NCBI RefSeq assembly: GCF_014138625.1
Contig: NZ_JACJHY010000028.1
Span: 1 to 64,000 of the forward strand
DNA: 64,000 bases
Source of the DNA: Aminobacter ciceronei
GTDB taxonomy: Bacteria > Pseudomonadota > Alphaproteobacteria > Rhizobiales > Rhizobiaceae
Direction: 5' to 3'
The notes under the pieces were generated by a model. It saw only the letters and a program-made list of their open reading frames with translations. It was not told the origin of the DNA and did no database searches. Of this stretch, positions 62,793 through 64,000 are shown piece by piece. A program made the translations under genes and the position numbers. How positions within the stretch are numbered: position 1 is the stretch's first letter; every line of letters begins with the position of its first letter.

Positions 62793-64000
62793 ATGACAGT
62801 CGTCACGCCGAAATTCGGAATGGGCGCGTCCGTATTGCGCGTCGAGGACGGCGCCTTCATCACCGGCAAGGGCCGTTACACCGACGACATCGCCGCCGCT
62901 GCGCAACTGCACGGCTACGTCCTGCGCTCGCCCGTCGCCAAGGCCAGCTTCACGATCGGCTCGCTCGAGGACGCGCGCGCCGCCCCTGGAGTCCACCTGG
63001 TCCTGTCAGGTGCCGATGTCGCCCATCTCGGCGCCCTCAAGTCGACGGTCATGCAGAAGCAGCCTGACGGCACGCGGGCGCCGACACGCGACATTCCGAT
63101 CCTGTGCCGCGACCGGGTTCATTATGTCGGCGATGCGGTGGCCTTCATCGTCGCCGACAGCCGCGCGCTTGCCCAGGACGCCGCCGAGCTGATCGAGGTC
63201 GACTATGACGGCGAGGACGCCGCCGCCAACACGGCGACTGCCCTCGACGCCGAGGCGCCGCTGGTCTGGCCTGAGCTCGGCAGCAATCGCGCCTTCACCT
63301 ACCATCTCGGCGACAAGGCGAGGGCCGACAGCGTCTTTGCCAAAGCCGATCACGTCACCAGCATCGAGTTCATCAACAACCGCCTGATCTGCAACTACAT
63401 GGAGCCGCGCTCGGCGATCGGCGAGTGGCGCGACGACGAAGACCGCTTCGTGCTCACCACCGGCTCGCAAGGCGTGCATTCGATGCGCAATGTGCTGACC
63501 GGCCAGGTGTTCGGCATCGAGAGCGACAAGCTGCGCGTCGTCACTCCCGATGTCGGCGGCGGTTTCGGCACCAAGGCCTTCGTCTACCGCGAGCATGCGC
63601 TGGTGCTGGAAGCGGCCAGGCGGCTTGGCCGGCCGGTCAAATGGGCGAGCGACCGCACCGAACACTTCCTCACCGACGCGCAAGGCCGCGACAATGTCGT
63701 CAAAGCCGAGATGGCCATGGACAGGAACGGCCGCTTCCTCGGCCTGCGCGTCAGGTTGCTCTCCAATGTCGGCGCCTACGTCTCGCAATATGGCCCTGTC
63801 ATCGCCTATATCGGTGCCAGCATGTCGACCGGCGTCTACGACATCCAGGCGCTCGATGTGACGATCGAAGGTGTCTACACCAACACCTGTCCTGTCGATG
63901 CCTATCGCGGCGCAGGGCGCCCGGAAGCAGCGCTTCTGGTCGAGAAGCTGACTGACGCCTGCGCCCGCGATCTCGGTCTCACTGTCGACGAGATCCGCCG
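62793..64000 (+). CDS. Form II CoxL-like molybdenum hydroxylase large subunit (3' end outside window)
   Basis: First 402 residues of a xanthine dehydrogenase/CO dehydrogenase-family large subunit. The N-terminal domain (about 18-130) matches Ald_Xan_dh_C (GRYTDDI, VLRSPVAKA, GDAVAFIVAD), and the molybdopterin-binding domain shows TPDVGGGFGTKAF. The active-site loop reads AYRGAGR (370-376), the signature of form II, not the AYxCSFR of true aerobic CO dehydrogenase (form I). Substrate of form II enzymes is mostly unknown. ATG 62793 with GAGG nine bases upstream. It is divergent from pepN. Confidence 0.9.
   Translation, partial: MTVVTPKFGMGASVLRVEDGAFITGKGRYTDDIAAAAQLHGYVLRSPVAKASFTIGSLEDARAAPGVHLVLSGADVAHLGALKSTVMQKQPDGTRAPTRDIPILCRDRVHYVGDAVAFIVADSRALAQDAAELIEVDYDGEDAAANTATALDAEAPLVWPELGSNRAFTYHLGDKARADSVFAKADHVTSIEFINNRLICNYMEPRSAIGEWRDDEDRFVLTTGSQGVHSMRNVLTGQVFGIESDKLRVVTPDVGGGFGTKAFVYREHALVLEAARRLGRPVKWASDRTEHFLTDAQGRDNVVKAEMAMDRNGRFLGLRVRLLSNVGAYVSQYGPVIAYIGASMSTGVYDIQALDVTIEGVYTNTCPVDAYRGAGRPEAALLVEKLTDACARDLGLTVDEIR

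Noticed and set aside
62793-64000. True aerobic CO dehydrogenase (form I CoxL)
   Set aside because: The active-site loop is AYRGAGR, not AYxCSFR.

Overview
The window looks like chromosomal core DNA of an alphaproteobacterium of the order Hyphomicrobiales (Rhizobiales), closest in character to Mesorhizobium or another Phyllobacteriaceae. The evidence is the high GC content, a MucR/Ros zinc-finger regulator, a FeuP/FeuQ two-component system, PleC- and DivJ-like kinases, a bet operon with choline sulfatase, an Mrp-type antiporter operon and a block ccmIEFH - degP - two-component system - glnE - pleC - pepN of a kind I associate with rhizobia. The last point is from memory, not from an alignment. 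I read about 58 protein genes, one tRNA, several terminators, one intergenic palindromic repeat and one probable insertion-sequence end. No rRNA, CRISPR array or prophage was seen.

Layout. 1-181: probable IS end, then tRNA-Pro(CGG). 382-4155: phosphomannomutase and a guanylyltransferase/epimerase fusion, together a route to GDP-mannose. 4445-10721 (minus): five-gene osmoprotectant operon betI-betC-dehydratase-betA-betB. 10923-13891: SCP2-type thiolase, an SDR without the usual catalytic pair, and a class 3 asparaginase. 13957-16742: Gre-type factor, a Doc/AbrB toxin-antitoxin pair, and a HerA-like ATPase. 16818-24362: L,D-transpeptidase, haloacid dehalogenase, class IV aminotransferase, superoxide dismutase, two c-type cytochromes, oligopeptidase B and a small exported protein. 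24505-30367: complete mnhABCDEFG (Mrp/Pha) cation/proton antiporter.

30634-43780: mucR, sufE, a DUF5330 protein, a DivJ-like kinase with a peptidoglycan-binding partner, DUF1491, DUF2336, a 62-residue protein behind CtrA-like boxes, a DUF1254/DUF1214 pair, a class A penicillin-binding protein, and a small exported protein followed by feuP and feuQ. 43886-62643: a lipoprotein, cytochrome c maturation (ccmI, E, F, H), DegP, a two-component system in line with glnE, an EF-hand protein, a beta-lactamase-fold hydrolase, pleC and pepN. The right edge cuts a form II CoxL-like molybdenum hydroxylase subunit.

Themes. Osmotic and ionic stress (bet, mnh), envelope building and sensing (L,D-transpeptidase, PBP, DegP, FeuNPQ, MucR) and cell-cycle signalling (PleC, DivJ) dominate. 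The points most worth checking are: three GANTC methylation sites plus a CtrA-like box upstream of pleC; CtrA-like boxes upstream of the 62-residue gene; a FeuN-like PepSY protein upstream of feuPQ; a PLP dehydratase inside the bet operon; the SDR with Val and Gln in place of its catalytic Tyr and Lys; and two genes (feuQ, mnhA) whose sequence points to CTG start codons.
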